A DNA stretch of 64,000 bases from Massilia kyonggiensis (GTDB taxonomy: Bacteria > Pseudomonadota > Gammaproteobacteria > Burkholderiales > Burkholderiaceae_D), in contig NZ_JANUGY010000002.1 of NCBI RefSeq assembly GCF_024756235.1, positions 496,001 through 560,000 of the forward strand. Direction: 5' to 3'. This document shows positions 8,459 to 18,048 of this stretch, one piece after another; position 1 is the stretch's first letter, and each line of letters begins with the position of its first letter. The notes under the pieces were generated by a model. The model saw nothing but the letters and a program-made list of their open reading frames with translations. It ran no database searches and was not told the DNA's origin. Made by a program: the position numbers and the translations under genes.

Positions 8459-9837
8459 ACGCGCGCGCGCCCAAGGAGGCGGTCATCAAGATGTACGCCA
8501 AGCGCGAGGACATCCACCCGCGCGTGGTGAAGGGACCGTTCGCCACCCTGCGCTGGGCGTGCGTCTGGCTCACGCAGGCGCTGTTCTACGGCCTGCCGTG
8601 GCTCTCCATGCATGGCCGCCAGGCCGTGCTGTTCGACCTGGGCGCCCGTAAATTCCACCTGTTCGGCCTCGTTCTGTGGCCGCAGGATTTCATCTATCTC
8701 GCGGGCCTGCTGATCATCTGCGCCTACGGCCTGTTCCTCGTGACCGCGGTGGCGGGGCGCGTGTGGTGCGGCTATGCCTGCCCGCAGACGGTCTACACGG
8801 AGATCTTCCTGTGGATCGAGCGCCGCATCGAAGGCGATCGCAGCGCGCGCATCCGCCTCGACCGCCAGCCGTGGACCGCCGAAAAGCTGGGCAAGCGGGG
8901 CGCCAAGCACCTCGCCTGGGGCGCGGTCGCCCTGTGGACGGGTTTCACGTTCGTCGGCTATTTCACGCCGATCCGCGCGCTCGGCGACGCGGTGGCGCAC
9001 CTGGGCCTCGGTCCGTGGGAAGCCTTCTGGATCCTGTTCTACGGCTTCGCCACGTACGGCAACGCGGGCTGGATGCGCGAGCAGGTGTGCAAGTACATGT
9101 GCCCGTACGCCCGCTTCCAGAGTGCGATGTTCGACCGCGACACGCTGATCGTCAGCTACGATACGGCCCGCGGCGAACCGCGCGGCATGGCACGCAACTC
9201 GGCCAAAGGCGATTGCATCGACTGCAGCCTGTGTGTGCAGGTCTGCCCCGTCGGCATCGACATCCGCGACGGCCTGCAGTACGAATGCATCGGCTGCGCC
9301 GCCTGCATCGACGCCTGTTCCGGCGTGATGGACAAGGTCGGGCGGCCGCGTGGCCTGATTCGCTATTCGACGGAGACTGCGCTGGCCGAGGGCTGGAATG
9401 CGAAGCAGATCCGCGCGCGCCTGCTGCGCCCGCGCACGATCGGCTACGGCCTCGTGTTCGTCCTGATGGCGGCCGGCATGAGCACCGCGCTGGCGCTGCG
9501 TACGCCGCTCAAGCTGGACGTGATCCGCGACCGCGGCTCGATGGGCCGCGAAGTCGAAGACGGCAAGATCGAGAACGTGTACCGCCTGCAGTTGATGAAC
9601 ACGGGCGAGCGCCCGCACCTGTTCCACATCGGCGTCTCCGGCATCCCGTCGGCCGCCATCGCCGACGAAGACCTCGTCGAACTGGACGGCGCTTCCGCGC
9701 GCGCGGTGCCCGTGCGCGTGCGCATCGATCACGGCGCCGCACGCACGGGATCGAACGCGCTCACGTTCACCGTGACGGCGCAGGACGACCCCGACCTGCG
9801 CGTGACCGAGAAGGCCGTCTTCATCGTGCCGCGCTGA
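8455..9837 (+). CDS. ccoG: Cytochrome c oxidase accessory protein CcoG (RdxA/FixG)
   Basis: A 460-residue membrane ferredoxin-like protein. CcoG reduces Cu2+ for copper loading of the cbb3 oxidase. The N-terminal part has several membrane helices and the CxxxCP motif in VWCGYACPQTVY, then QVCKYMCPYARFQ. Two 4Fe-4S motifs follow, CIDCSLCVQVCP and CIGCAACIDAC. After a further membrane span, the C-terminal region (residues 350 onward) is an immunoglobulin-like domain typical of FixG. It is coupled to ccoP by a four-base overlap and followed by fixH. Confidence 0.95.
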   Translation: MNARAPKEAVIKMYAKREDIHPRVVKGPFATLRWACVWLTQALFYGLPWLSMHGRQAVLFDLGARKFHLFGLVLWPQDFIYLAGLLIICAYGLFLVTAVAGRVWCGYACPQTVYTEIFLWIERRIEGDRSARIRLDRQPWTAEKLGKRGAKHLAWGAVALWTGFTFVGYFTPIRALGDAVAHLGLGPWEAFWILFYGFATYGNAGWMREQVCKYMCPYARFQSAMFDRDTLIVSYDTARGEPRGMARNSAKGDCIDCSLCVQVCPVGIDIRDGLQYECIGCAACIDACSGVMDKVGRPRGLIRYSTETALAEGWNAKQIRARLLRPRTIGYGLVFVLMAAGMSTALALRTPLKLDVIRDRGSMGREVEDGKIENVYRLQLMNTGERPHLFHIGVSGIPSAAIADEDLVELDGASARAVPVRVRIDHGAARTGSNALTFTVTAQDDPDLRVTEKAVFIVPR

Positions 9838-9855
9838 TTTTTACAAGGATAGAAC

Positions 9856-10341
9856 ATGCACGCGACTTCAACGCCCTGGTACACCCACCGCTGGCCGTGG
9901 TTCCTGATGCTCGGCCCGGCCACCGTGCTGGTGGCCGGCGGCTACGTGGCCTGGCTGGCCGCAGGCCATCCGGATGCCCTCGTCGTCGACGATTACTACA
10001 AGCAGGGCAAGGCCATCAACCAGGACCTGCGCCGCGACCGCGCGGCCACGGCACTCGGGCTGTCGCTGCGGGCGGAATACGATCCGCGCGCCGGCACGCT
10101 CGCCGGGCGGCTCGCGGGACCGGCGGCACCGTTCACGATCTACCTCGCCCATCCGACCCTGCCGCAGCGCGACCTGCGCGTGTTCGTGAAGCCCGCCGCC
10201 GACGGCTCGTTCAGCGTCGCGTTGCCCGATCTGGAGCGGACGCACTGGCAGGTCGTCGTCGAAGGGGCGTTGCGCGACTGGCGGCTGGCCAAAGGTTGGG
10301 ATGCCGTACGTACACTGGAGATCGTGGCCGACAAGCCTTGA
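9856..10341 (+). CDS. fixH: FixH family protein
   Basis: A 161-residue protein with one N-terminal membrane helix (WPWFLMLGPATVLVAGGYVAWL) and the conserved VVDDYYKQGKAINQDL segment of the FixH family (CcoH-like). FixH/CcoH proteins stabilise or help assemble the cbb3 oxidase together with CcoI. The rest is a periplasmic beta-rich domain. It ends the ccoNOQPG operon and is preceded by AAGGA. No terminator is obvious in the 68 bases before the next gene. Confidence 0.88.
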   Translation: MHATSTPWYTHRWPWFLMLGPATVLVAGGYVAWLAAGHPDALVVDDYYKQGKAINQDLRRDRAATALGLSLRAEYDPRAGTLAGRLAGPAAPFTIYLAHPTLPQRDLRVFVKPAADGSFSVALPDLERTHWQVVVEGALRDWRLAKGWDAVRTLEIVADKP

Positions 10342-10409
10342 CCATGGTAGATTCTTGTCGCCCAGCCTACCCGGCGGGAACAAGAACCCACTACCACTGG
10401 AAGAGAGAG

Positions 10410-12245
10410 ATGCCACAATCCCGTCTTTACGCGCGCGTCCGCACGGTCGCCGCCATCGCCACGCTGTTCGTCCCCCTCGTCCTGGCAACCGCCGCGCCAC
10501 AAGCCGCGGCGGCCGCCGCGACCACGCAGGCCGTCAAGGCCAATGCCGCCTTCGACACCTGGTCCGACCGTTTCGCCGCCGACTGGGTCCGCGCCAATCC
10601 GCAGCTGGCCACGTCGACGCAATACTTCGCCGGCGCCGAACAGGACGCGCTGGACCGCCAGCTCACGCCGTTGACGCAGGCGCACCGCAAGAAGATGATC
10701 GCGCTGGCGCGGGCCGGCGTCGCACGCCTCGATCGATTCCTCGCCGGACCGCTGAGCGAAGAGCAGCGCACGTCCGCGTCCGTGATGCGCTGGAGCCTGG
10801 CCAATACGGTCGCCGGCGAGCCGTACGAGGACTACCAGTTCGTCTTCAACCAGTTCGGCGGCACGCAGGTCGGCCTCGTCAACTTCATGACGACGACGCA
10901 CCCGCTGCGCCGCGCGTCCGACGTCGCCAGCTATCTCGCGCGCCTGGACCAGGTGGCCGCGCGCATGGACGAAGCCCTCGCACGCGCCCGCGCCGCCACG
11001 GCGCGCGGCCTGGTCCCCCCGCGCTTCATCCTCGAGCGCGCGCAATACCAGGTCGACCTGTTCCTGAAGCCGGCGGCGGACCAGAACGTCCTCGTGACGA
11101 CCTTCGCCCAGCGCATGGAAAAGCTCGCGGACCTGGCGCCGGACGCGCGCGCCAAAGCGATCGCCGACGCCACCCGCATCGTCGACGCGAAGATCCGCCC
11201 CGCCTACCAGCGCGTGCAGGCGTACATGGCCGAGCTGCATCCGAAGACGAACGACACGGCCGGCATCTCGCGCCTGCCGAACGGCGCGGCCGCGTACCAG
11301 CAGGCGCTCAGGACGTACACGAGCACGAACCTGACGGCGGAAGAGATCCACGCGATCGGCCTGCGCGAAGTGGCGCGCATCGAGGCCGAGATGGACAGGC
11401 ACCTGCGCGCACTCGGCTACGCGGAAGGCGGCATCGAGGAACGCATGAAGCAGCTGGATGCGACGTTCCAGCCGAAGACGGAAGGAGACCCGCGCCAGGA
11501 GCTGCTGCAGCGCTACGCGACCATCGTGGCGGATGCGGAAAAGCGCAGCGACGCGCTGTTCAACCTGAAGCCACGCGCGCCGGTGGAAGTGCGCCGCGAG
11601 CCGCCGCTGACGGAACCGTCGGCCGCGGCGCATTACTCGCTGCCGGCGCCGGACGGCAGCCGTCCCGGGATCTTCTGGGTGCCCATGCGCGGTCCCACGT
11701 TCGACGTGATCCGCATGCGCAGCCTGTCGTACCACGAGGCCGTCCCGGGCCACCACTTCCAGCTCGCGATCCAGCAGGAGCGCACGGACCTGCCGAAGTT
11801 CCGCGCCCAGCGCATCTTCGGCGGCGGCAGCGCGCACAGCGAAGGCTGGGCGCTGTACGCGGAACGGCTCGCGGTGGAGCAGGGCTGGTACGAGGGCGAC
11901 GTGCCGGGCCTGCTGGGCGCCCTCGGCTCGGAACTGTTCCGCGCGCGCCGGCTCGTCGTCGACACGGGCCTGCACACGAAAGGCTGGACGCGCGAGCAGG
12001 CCATCGCCTACGGCATCGGCGCGCAGGAAGTGGAGCGCTACGTCGCGTGGCCGGGCCAGGCATGCGCGTACATGATCGGCATGCTGCGCATCATCGACCT
12101 GCGCGAGCACGCGAAGAAGGAACTGGGCGCGAAGTTCTCGCTGCCCGCGTTCCACGACGTCGTGCTGCGCAACGGCTCCGTGCCGCTGGACGTGCTGGGC
12201 GAGATCGTCGAGCGCTGGATCCAGGCGCAGAAACCGGCTGCGTGA
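10410..12245 (+). CDS. DUF885 family exported protein, probable zinc carboxypeptidase-like
   Basis: A 611-residue protein with a cleavable signal peptide (RTVAAIATLFVPLVLATAAPQAAA), so probably periplasmic. The C-terminal half has the DUF885 signature: RSLSYHEAVPGHHFQLAIQ with an H-E-x4-H-type motif at residues 442-448, then AHSEGWALYAERLA. These match the likely metal-binding residues of the family, which is thought to hold metallopeptidases; no substrate can be named. AGAGAGAG just before the ATG serves as ribosome site. The stop abuts the stop of the convergent porin gene, with no spacer. Confidence 0.85.
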   Translation: MPQSRLYARVRTVAAIATLFVPLVLATAAPQAAAAAATTQAVKANAAFDTWSDRFAADWVRANPQLATSTQYFAGAEQDALDRQLTPLTQAHRKKMIALARAGVARLDRFLAGPLSEEQRTSASVMRWSLANTVAGEPYEDYQFVFNQFGGTQVGLVNFMTTTHPLRRASDVASYLARLDQVAARMDEALARARAATARGLVPPRFILERAQYQVDLFLKPAADQNVLVTTFAQRMEKLADLAPDARAKAIADATRIVDAKIRPAYQRVQAYMAELHPKTNDTAGISRLPNGAAAYQQALRTYTSTNLTAEEIHAIGLREVARIEAEMDRHLRALGYAEGGIEERMKQLDATFQPKTEGDPRQELLQRYATIVADAEKRSDALFNLKPRAPVEVRREPPLTEPSAAAHYSLPAPDGSRPGIFWVPMRGPTFDVIRMRSLSYHEAVPGHHFQLAIQQERTDLPKFRAQRIFGGGSAHSEGWALYAERLAVEQGWYEGDVPGLLGALGSELFRARRLVVDTGLHTKGWTREQAIAYGIGAQEVERYVAWPGQACAYMIGMLRIIDLREHAKKELGAKFSLPAFHDVVLRNGSVPLDVLGEIVERWIQAQKPAA

Positions 12246-13304
12246 TCAGAAGTTGTGGCGCATGCCGAGCACGTACGCCTTGAGCGTCGCGCCCGGCGCG
12301 GAACCCAGACTGTTGATCGCGAAGTCGTAGACGCCATTGGCGCGGTTGTCGAGACGCGTCGTGTACGCGTACAGGCTGCTGCGCTTGCTGAGCGTGTAGT
12401 CGTAGCCGAGCGTCGCGTGCGTGGCGCCCGTGCCCGCGCCGGCGCGCACGAAGCCGATGCGCGTGCCGGCCGGCCCGCTCGCGTCGCCCGCACGCGCGAT
12501 GCCGATGCGGATGCCGTGCGGTCCCATCTGGTGCGACACCGACACGTACACCGCGTTGCGCGCGAGCGTCGCGTATTTCAGCCGCTCGGCCACGACGGCG
12601 ATGCGCGTCTGCGTGAACTGGTAGGCGAGGGCGGCCTTCGCGCCCGTGTCGTCCAGCCCCGGGCCCTGGTAGTCGTGATGGCGCTCGCCGGCCAGCACGG
12701 CATACCACGGGCCCCGTTCGTAGATCGCGGCGGCCGACGTCAGCGACGGCTTCGCGCCGTTCGCGGGCTTTTCTTCGTTCAGGCCATGCGTGACCCGCAG
12801 CGACAGGCCGTGCCAGGACGGGCTCCAGTAATGGATCGAGTTCGACTGGCGGCGGTCGAACGACGACTTGTCGCTCACGTTGTCCGCGTCGGCCGCGGAA
12901 CCGTTGCCCATGATGCTCATGTAGCCGGCCGTCGTCGGATAGAACGGGTCGAGGCCGGACGTGGCACCGTTGTACGCCGTCGTCCAGTGGCCCGCGAAGA
13001 GCGTGCCCCAGGTGCCGGCGAGGCCCACGCGCGTGTCGCGTGCGGCGAGGGCGCCGGCGCCCGTGTCGGGCGACAGCGTGCCTTCGACCTGGAAGATGGC
13101 TTTCAGGCCGCCGCCCAGGTCTTCGCCGCCGCGGAAGCCCAGCACGGAGCGGTTGTTCACGAGGCGTGTGAGGCCGGGGCCGGACGACGAGTCCGCGTGT
13201 TCGAGCGCGACATTGAGGCGGCCGTAGATTTGTACGGCGCCGTCCTGCGCGTGGACGGTGCCTGCGGCCAGAAGCAGGGCGGCAGGGACGAACTTGATAT
13301 GCAT
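12246..13304 (-). CDS. Gram-negative general porin
   Basis: A 352-residue outer-membrane beta-barrel of the betaproteobacterial OmpC-like porin family. It has a signal peptide ending TVHAQ, then the classic start VQIYGRLNVALEHA and SVLGFRGGEDLGGGLKAIFQVEG. Two- to three-residue alternating patterns run through the protein, and it ends in an aromatic residue (GMRHNF), as needed for Bam recognition. It probably forms a trimeric pore for small solutes. It lies 60 bases downstream of fnr on the same strand, with its own AAGGAGAT ribosome site. Confidence 0.92.
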   Translation of the reverse strand: MHIKFVPAALLLAAGTVHAQDGAVQIYGRLNVALEHADSSSGPGLTRLVNNRSVLGFRGGEDLGGGLKAIFQVEGTLSPDTGAGALAARDTRVGLAGTWGTLFAGHWTTAYNGATSGLDPFYPTTAGYMSIMGNGSAADADNVSDKSSFDRRQSNSIHYWSPSWHGLSLRVTHGLNEEKPANGAKPSLTSAAAIYERGPWYAVLAGERHHDYQGPGLDDTGAKAALAYQFTQTRIAVVAERLKYATLARNAVYVSVSHQMGPHGIRIGIARAGDASGPAGTRIGFVRAGAGTGATHATLGYDYTLSKRSSLYAYTTRLDNRANGVYDFAINSLGSAPGATLKAYVLGMRHNF

Positions 13305-13364
13305 GGGGGATCTCCTTCGCCCGCATTGTCGATGCGGACGGGGAGACGGGGAACTACCGAAAGG

Positions 13365-14129
13365 TCAGGCCATCGGGCTGCACTGCTCCGTCCCGGCCGC
13401 CATCGCCTTCAGGCGCGCGGGTTCGAGCAGCACGACTTCGCGCTTGTCGACCTGCACGAGCCCCAGCTTTTTGAAACGGGACAGCAGGCGGCTGATGCTT
13501 TCGATGGTCAGGCCCAGGTAGTTGCCGATGTCTTCGCGCGACATGCGCAGCTGGAAGCGCGTGGACGAATAGCCGCGCGCCGCGTAGCGGGCGGACAGGT
13601 TGATCAGGAAGACGGCGAAGCGCTGCTCGGCGCGCATGTTCCCCAGCAGGAGCATGACGTTCTGCTCGCGCGTGATTTCCTGGCTCATGATGCGGTGGAA
13701 GTGGCGCAGCAGCGCCGGCACCTGGCCGAACAGGTCCTGCAGATGCGCGAACGGGATCTCGCACACTTCGCTGTCTTCCAGCGCGACGGCGTCGCAGTGG
13801 TGGCGGTCGGCGCTGATCGCGTCCATGCCGAGCAGCTCGCCGGCCATCTGGAAGCCCGTGATCTGCGCCTCGCCGGCCGCGTTGATCTGGTACGTCTTGA
13901 AGTGGCCGAATCGCACGGCGTACAGGTTGCGGAACGGCTCGCCCATCTTGTACAGCGGCTCGTCACGCTCCAGGCGGCGGCGCTTGCCGATGATCTGGTC
14001 CAGGCGGTCGATGTCCGCATCTTCCAGCCCCATCGGCAGGCACAGCTGGTGCATGCTGCAAGCCGAGCAACTGATCTTAAGTGCGGTGACGTTGACGGGA
14101 GTTGCGGGTATGGTATCAGCAGCAATCAT
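13365..14129 (-). CDS. fnr: Oxygen-sensing transcription regulator, Crp/Fnr family
   Basis: A 254-residue Fnr orthologue. The oxygen-labile 4Fe-4S cluster ligands are all present: C21, C24 and C30 (C-x2-C-x5-C, in SCSACSMHQLC) plus C123 in SEVCEIPF. A cAMP-fold sensor domain follows, and a C-terminal winged helix has the recognition segment GNYLGLTIESISRLLSRF. The E-SISR residues that read TTGAT in Fnr are conserved. It probably activates ccoN through the site at 5175-5188 and may control the formate dehydrogenase operon it faces. No Fnr site was found in its own upstream region. Confidence 0.94.
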   Translation of the reverse strand: MIAADTIPATPVNVTALKISCSACSMHQLCLPMGLEDADIDRLDQIIGKRRRLERDEPLYKMGEPFRNLYAVRFGHFKTYQINAAGEAQITGFQMAGELLGMDAISADRHHCDAVALEDSEVCEIPFAHLQDLFGQVPALLRHFHRIMSQEITREQNVMLLLGNMRAEQRFAVFLINLSARYAARGYSSTRFQLRMSREDIGNYLGLTIESISRLLSRFKKLGLVQVDKREVVLLEPARLKAMAAGTEQCSPMA

Positions 14130-14256
14130 GGCAAGGACCTTTGGGTGATGCTTCGATTATAGACGTGAAGCCCTACTGCAACGAGGGATTTTGTCCCGAC
14201 GTTGGTCGCCTTGCCAACGAAGTGTCGCGTGGACGTCAAGCGTGCGCGCCTTCGCG

Positions 14257-14285
14257 TTGTCAGGGACTACACTTCCCATGAATAT
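14257..14285 (+). promoter_or_regulatory. Possible sigma-70 promoter of the formate dehydrogenase operon
   Basis: TTGTCA at 14257-14262 and GAATAT at 14280-14285 are separated by 17 bases and lie just upstream of the TorD-like gene, whose ATG is at 14303. The spacing is ideal and five of six -35 bases match, but the short leader leaves only a weak case. No Fnr site was seen between this gene and the divergent fnr. Confidence 0.35.
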
Positions 14286-14302
14286 TTGCCAACGGGAGAA
14301 CC

Positions 14303-14986
14303 ATGTCGGCCGACCAGCGTTCCGCTTCACCCAATCTGCATGACGTCGAAGCCCCTCCATTGGCCGACGAAGACCAGGCCCGCGCCGATTTCTACGCGCT
14401 GTTCGCACGCCTGCTGCTGGCCCCGCCCGATGCCGCACTGCTCGCCGCACTGGCCGCCGCCGAACCGATCGCGGCCGTCGGCGAATTCGCGCTCGAGGAC
14501 GCGTGGCTGAAGCTGACCCAGGCTGCCACCGTCGTCGATGCGTCCGCCGCGGCCGATGAATTTTCGGCCTTGTTCATCAGCACCGGCACGCCGCCGCTCA
14601 ATCCTTACGGCTCCTTCTACCTCACGGGCCACCTGAACGATGCGCCGCTGGCCGGGCTGCGCCACGACCTCGCGCGCCTGCGTCTCGCACGGGCACCGGG
14701 CGTGGGCGAGTTCGAAGACCATCTCGGCACCCTGTGCGAAACGATGCGCGTATTGATCCAGGGCGGACCCGGCATGCCGCCGCGCGGCCTCGCCGTGCAG
14801 AAGGCCTTTTTCGAAGCGCACATCCGGCCCTGGTACGCAGCCTGCCTGGCCGACATCGCAGGCGCTCCCGACGCGAATTTCTACCGGGTCGTGGCAGGCG
14901 TCGTCGACGCCTTCCTGTCGATCGAGGCGCAGGCGTTCGCCGTGCTGGATACCGCCGACCCGGCGACCGACCCGATTGCAGCCTGA
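14303..14986 (+). CDS. TorD/DmsD-family chaperone for formate dehydrogenase
   Basis: A 227-residue, mostly helical cytoplasmic protein of the TorD family. These chaperones bind Tat signal peptides and help load the molybdopterin cofactor. Family features include DFYALFARLLLAPPD near the N-terminus, EFSALFISTGTPPLNPYGSFYL in the middle and FFEAHIRPWYAACLADI near the end. The client is probably the catalytic subunit two genes downstream, since both this gene and the small Tat protein sit directly before it. GGGAGAA precedes the ATG. Confidence 0.9.
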   Translation: MSADQRSASPNLHDVEAPPLADEDQARADFYALFARLLLAPPDAALLAALAAAEPIAAVGEFALEDAWLKLTQAATVVDASAAADEFSALFISTGTPPLNPYGSFYLTGHLNDAPLAGLRHDLARLRLARAPGVGEFEDHLGTLCETMRVLIQGGPGMPPRGLAVQKAFFEAHIRPWYAACLADIAGAPDANFYRVVAGVVDAFLSIEAQAFAVLDTADPATDPIAA

Positions 14987-14996
14987 GGGGACCACC

Positions 14997-15203
14997 ATGG
15001 ACAAAGACAAGCAACCCGATCCGACCCGCCGCAGCCTGTTGAAGGCGGCGCCGCTGGGTGCGCTGGCCGTTGCCGCGGCCGCGCGTGCGCGTACGCCGGA
15101 AGCGCAGCCCGAGCCCGCTGTGCCGGCGGAACCGCAAAAGGCGCAGGGCTATCACGAGACGGAACACATCCGGCGTTATTACCGCACTGCGGCTTACTGG
15201 TAG
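14997..15203 (+). CDS. Small twin-arginine-signal protein of formate dehydrogenase loci
   Basis: A 68-residue protein with a Tat-like signal (PTRRSLLKAAPLGALAVAAAA), a Pro/Glu linker and a conserved tail GYHETEHIRRYYRTAAYW. This pattern matches the 'formate dehydrogenase region TAT target' family, whose role is unknown. The start at 14997 was chosen because GAGGGGACC lies just upstream and the Tat motif follows. It lies between the TorD-like chaperone and the catalytic subunit. After signal cleavage only about 35 residues would remain in the periplasm. Confidence 0.85.
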   Translation: MDKDKQPDPTRRSLLKAAPLGALAVAAAARARTPEAQPEPAVPAEPQKAQGYHETEHIRRYYRTAAYW

Positions 15204-15218
15204 AAGGAGATCGCGACC

Positions 15219-18038
15219 ATGACCCTGGTGAAGACATCGCGCGACAGCGGACTGAAACGGCGCCGCTTCCTCGTCGGCGCGGGCGTGACGGCCGGCGCGG
15301 GCGCCCTCGCGCGCCACCTGCCGCTGAACGTGATCCAGCCCGCCACCGCGGCGGACCCCACCCCGGCGAAGCCGAACACGGAGATCAAGCACACCGTGTG
15401 CAGCCACTGCTCGGTGGGCTGCTCGGTGGAGGCCGTCGTCAGCAATGGCGTGTGGATCCGCCAGGAAGCCGCGTTCGACTCGCCGATCAACATGGGGGCG
15501 CACTGCGCGAAGGGCGCCTCGGTGCGCGAGCACGGCTTCGGCGAGCACCGCCTGCGCTATCCGATGAAGCTCGTGAACGGCAAGTACGAGCGCATCTCGT
15601 GGGACCAGGCCATCAACGAGATCGGCGACCGCATGCTGAAACTGCGCGAGCAGTCCGGGCCGGATGCGCTGATGGTGATCGGCAGCTCGAAGCACAACAA
15701 CGAGCAGTCCTACCTGCTGCGCAAATGGGTGTCGATGTGGGGTTCCAATAACTGCGACCACCAGGCCCGCATCTGCCACTCGACCACGGTGGCGGGCGTC
15801 GCCCAGACCTACGGGTATGGCGCGATGACGAACTCGTTCAACGACCTCCACTACAGCAAGGCCGTGCTGTTCATCGGCTCGAACCCGGCCGAGGCGCACC
15901 CGATCTCGATGCTGCACTTCCTGCACGCGAAGGAACTGGGCGCAAAGATGATCGTCGTCGACCCGAGGTTTACACGCACGGCGCGCTTCGCCCACCACTA
16001 CGTGCGCATCCGTCCCGGCACGGACATCGCGTTCGTGTGGGGCATGCTGTGGCACATCTTCAACAACGGCTGGGAAGACAAGGCATTCATCGCCGCGCGC
16101 ACGTACGGCATGGACGACGTGCGCAAGGAAGTCGCCAAGTGGACGCCCGATAAAGTCAGCGACGTGACGGGCGTTCCGGAAGCGTCGGTGCGCATGGCGG
16201 CCGAGATGCTGGCGACGAACCGGCCGTCGTCCGTCGTCTGGTGCATGGGCATCACGCAGCACCACGTGGGCACGGCGAACGTGCGCGCGCTGTCGATCCT
16301 GCAGCTCGCGCTGGGGAACATCGGCGTGCAGGGCGGCGGCGCCAACATCTACCGCGGGCACGACAACGTGCAGGGCGCGACGGACGTTGGCCCGAACGGC
16401 GATTCGCTGCCCGGCTATTACGGCATCGCGGAAGGCGCGTGGAAGCACTTCGCCACCGTGTGGGGCGTCGATTACGACTGGATCAAGTCGCGCTTCGGCT
16501 CGAAGGAGCTGATGGAAAAGCCGGGCATCACGGTGTCGCGCTGGTTCGACGCGGTCCTTGAAGACAACCAGTACGTCGACCAGCCCAGCAACCTGCGCGC
16601 CGTGTTCTACTGGGGCCACGCGCCGAACAGCCAGACGCGCCTGCCGGACATGAAGGCCGCGATGCAGAAGCTGGACTTCATGGTCGTCATCGACCCGTAT
16701 CCCAGCATGACGGCGGCGATGCACGGCCGGACGGACGGCGTCTACCTGCTGCCGGCCGCGTCGCAGTTCGAGACGCAGGGTTCCGTCACGGCGTCCAACC
16801 GTTCCATTCAATGGCGCGAGCGCGTGATCCAGCCGCTGTTCGAGTGCAAGACGGACCACGAGATCATGTACCTGTTCGCCCGCAAGCTGGGCTTCGGCGA
16901 ACAGCTCGTCAAGAACATCAAGGTCGTCAACAACGAGCCGGTCATCGAGGACATCCTCCGCGAGATCAACCGCTCGTGCTGGACCATCGGCTACACGGGC
17001 TGCTCGCCCGAGCGTTTGAAACTCCACATGGAGCACAAGCGCGACTTCAATCCGACCACGATGCGCGCCGAGTCCGGCCCGTGCAAGGGCGATTACTACG
17101 GCCTGCCGTGGCCCTGCTGGGGCACGCCGGAGATGAAACACCCGGGCACGCCGATCCTGTACGACCTGCACAAGAGCGTGGCCGAGGGCGGGCTGCCGTT
17201 CCGCGCCAACTGGGGCGTGGAGCACAACGGCGAGCCCCTGCTGGCGGCGGACGGCTCGTTCACGAAGGACAGCGAGATCGACACAGGGTATCCGGAATTC
17301 GACCACGTGTTCCTGAAAAAGCTGGGCTGGTGGGCCGAGCTGACGCCGGAAGAACAGGTGCAGGCCGAGGGCAAGAACTGGAAAACGGACCTGTCGGGCG
17401 GGATCATCCGCGTCGCCATCGCCCACGGCTGCGCGCCGTACGGCAATGCCCGGGCCCGCTGCAACGTGTGGAACTTCCCGGACCCGGTGCCGACGCACCG
17501 CGAACCGCTCGTCACGCCGCGCCGCGACCTCGTCGCGAAGTACCCGACGTACGACGACAAGGCCGCGTTCTGGCGCCTGCCGACGCTCTATAAATCCGTG
17601 CAGGCGGTCGACTTCTCGAAGGACTACCCGCTGATCATGACGTCGGGCCGCCTCGTCGAGTACGAGGGCGGTGGCGAGGAGACGCGGTCGAATCCGTGGC
17701 TGGCCGAACTGCAGCAGAACATGTTCTGCGAAGTGAATCCGGAAGACGCGGCGCAGATCGGCGTGAAGCTGGGCGAATTCATGTGGGTCGAGACGCCGAC
17801 CGGCGCGCGCCTGAAGATGATGGCGATGGTGACGCCGCGCGTGCCCGTGGGCCTCGTGTGGATGCCGTTCCACTTCGGCGGCTGGTGGATGGGCGAGGAC
17901 CTGGAAAAGCATTATCCGGAAGGCGGCGCGCCCGCGGTGCGGGGTGAGGCCGTGAATACCGGCTGGACGTACGGGTATGACGCCGTGACGATGATGCAGG
18001 AAACGAAAGTGTCGCTGTGCCGGCTGGTGCGCGCTTGA
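15219..18038 (+). CDS. fdhA: Formate dehydrogenase catalytic (alpha) subunit, cysteine type
   Basis: A 939-residue molybdenum or tungsten bis-MGD oxidoreductase that oxidises formate to CO2. It carries a Tat signal (KRRRFLVGAG), so the active site faces the periplasm. A 4Fe-4S motif, C61-x2-C64-x3-C68, in CSHCSVGC leads the MGD domain. The active-site metal ligand is C186 in ARICHSTTVAG, where related enzymes have selenocysteine, so this form needs no Sec machinery. The C-terminal MGD-binding domain includes PFHFGGWWMG. AGAAGGAG lies before the ATG. FdhD and molybdopterin genes are not in this window. Confidence 0.95.
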   Translation: MTLVKTSRDSGLKRRRFLVGAGVTAGAGALARHLPLNVIQPATAADPTPAKPNTEIKHTVCSHCSVGCSVEAVVSNGVWIRQEAAFDSPINMGAHCAKGASVREHGFGEHRLRYPMKLVNGKYERISWDQAINEIGDRMLKLREQSGPDALMVIGSSKHNNEQSYLLRKWVSMWGSNNCDHQARICHSTTVAGVAQTYGYGAMTNSFNDLHYSKAVLFIGSNPAEAHPISMLHFLHAKELGAKMIVVDPRFTRTARFAHHYVRIRPGTDIAFVWGMLWHIFNNGWEDKAFIAARTYGMDDVRKEVAKWTPDKVSDVTGVPEASVRMAAEMLATNRPSSVVWCMGITQHHVGTANVRALSILQLALGNIGVQGGGANIYRGHDNVQGATDVGPNGDSLPGYYGIAEGAWKHFATVWGVDYDWIKSRFGSKELMEKPGITVSRWFDAVLEDNQYVDQPSNLRAVFYWGHAPNSQTRLPDMKAAMQKLDFMVVIDPYPSMTAAMHGRTDGVYLLPAASQFETQGSVTASNRSIQWRERVIQPLFECKTDHEIMYLFARKLGFGEQLVKNIKVVNNEPVIEDILREINRSCWTIGYTGCSPERLKLHMEHKRDFNPTTMRAESGPCKGDYYGLPWPCWGTPEMKHPGTPILYDLHKSVAEGGLPFRANWGVEHNGEPLLAADGSFTKDSEIDTGYPEFDHVFLKKLGWWAELTPEEQVQAEGKNWKTDLSGGIIRVAIAHGCAPYGNARARCNVWNFPDPVPTHREPLVTPRRDLVAKYPTYDDKAAFWRLPTLYKSVQAVDFSKDYPLIMTSGRLVEYEGGGEETRSNPWLAELQQNMFCEVNPEDAAQIGVKLGEFMWVETPTGARLKMMAMVTPRVPVGLVWMPFHFGGWWMGEDLEKHYPEGGAPAVRGEAVNTGWTYGYDAVTMMQETKVSLCRLVRA

Positions 18039-18048
18039 GGAGAACGAT

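Noticed and set aside
10352..10386. Inverted repeat TTCTTGT/ACAAGAA between fixH and the DUF885 gene
   Set aside because: Arms are short and 21 bases apart, with no T-run; not enough for a terminator or regulator site.
8676..10409. Upstream extension of the DUF885 frame over ccoG and fixH
   Set aside because: The extension is the wrong frame of ccoG/fixH, and the signal peptide begins at the ATG at 10410.
13321..13337. Hairpin CCGCAT-N5-ATGCGG between fnr and the porin gene
   Set aside because: Only a 6-base stem, no T-run, and it lies just before the porin ribosome site. Too weak to call as terminator or attenuator.
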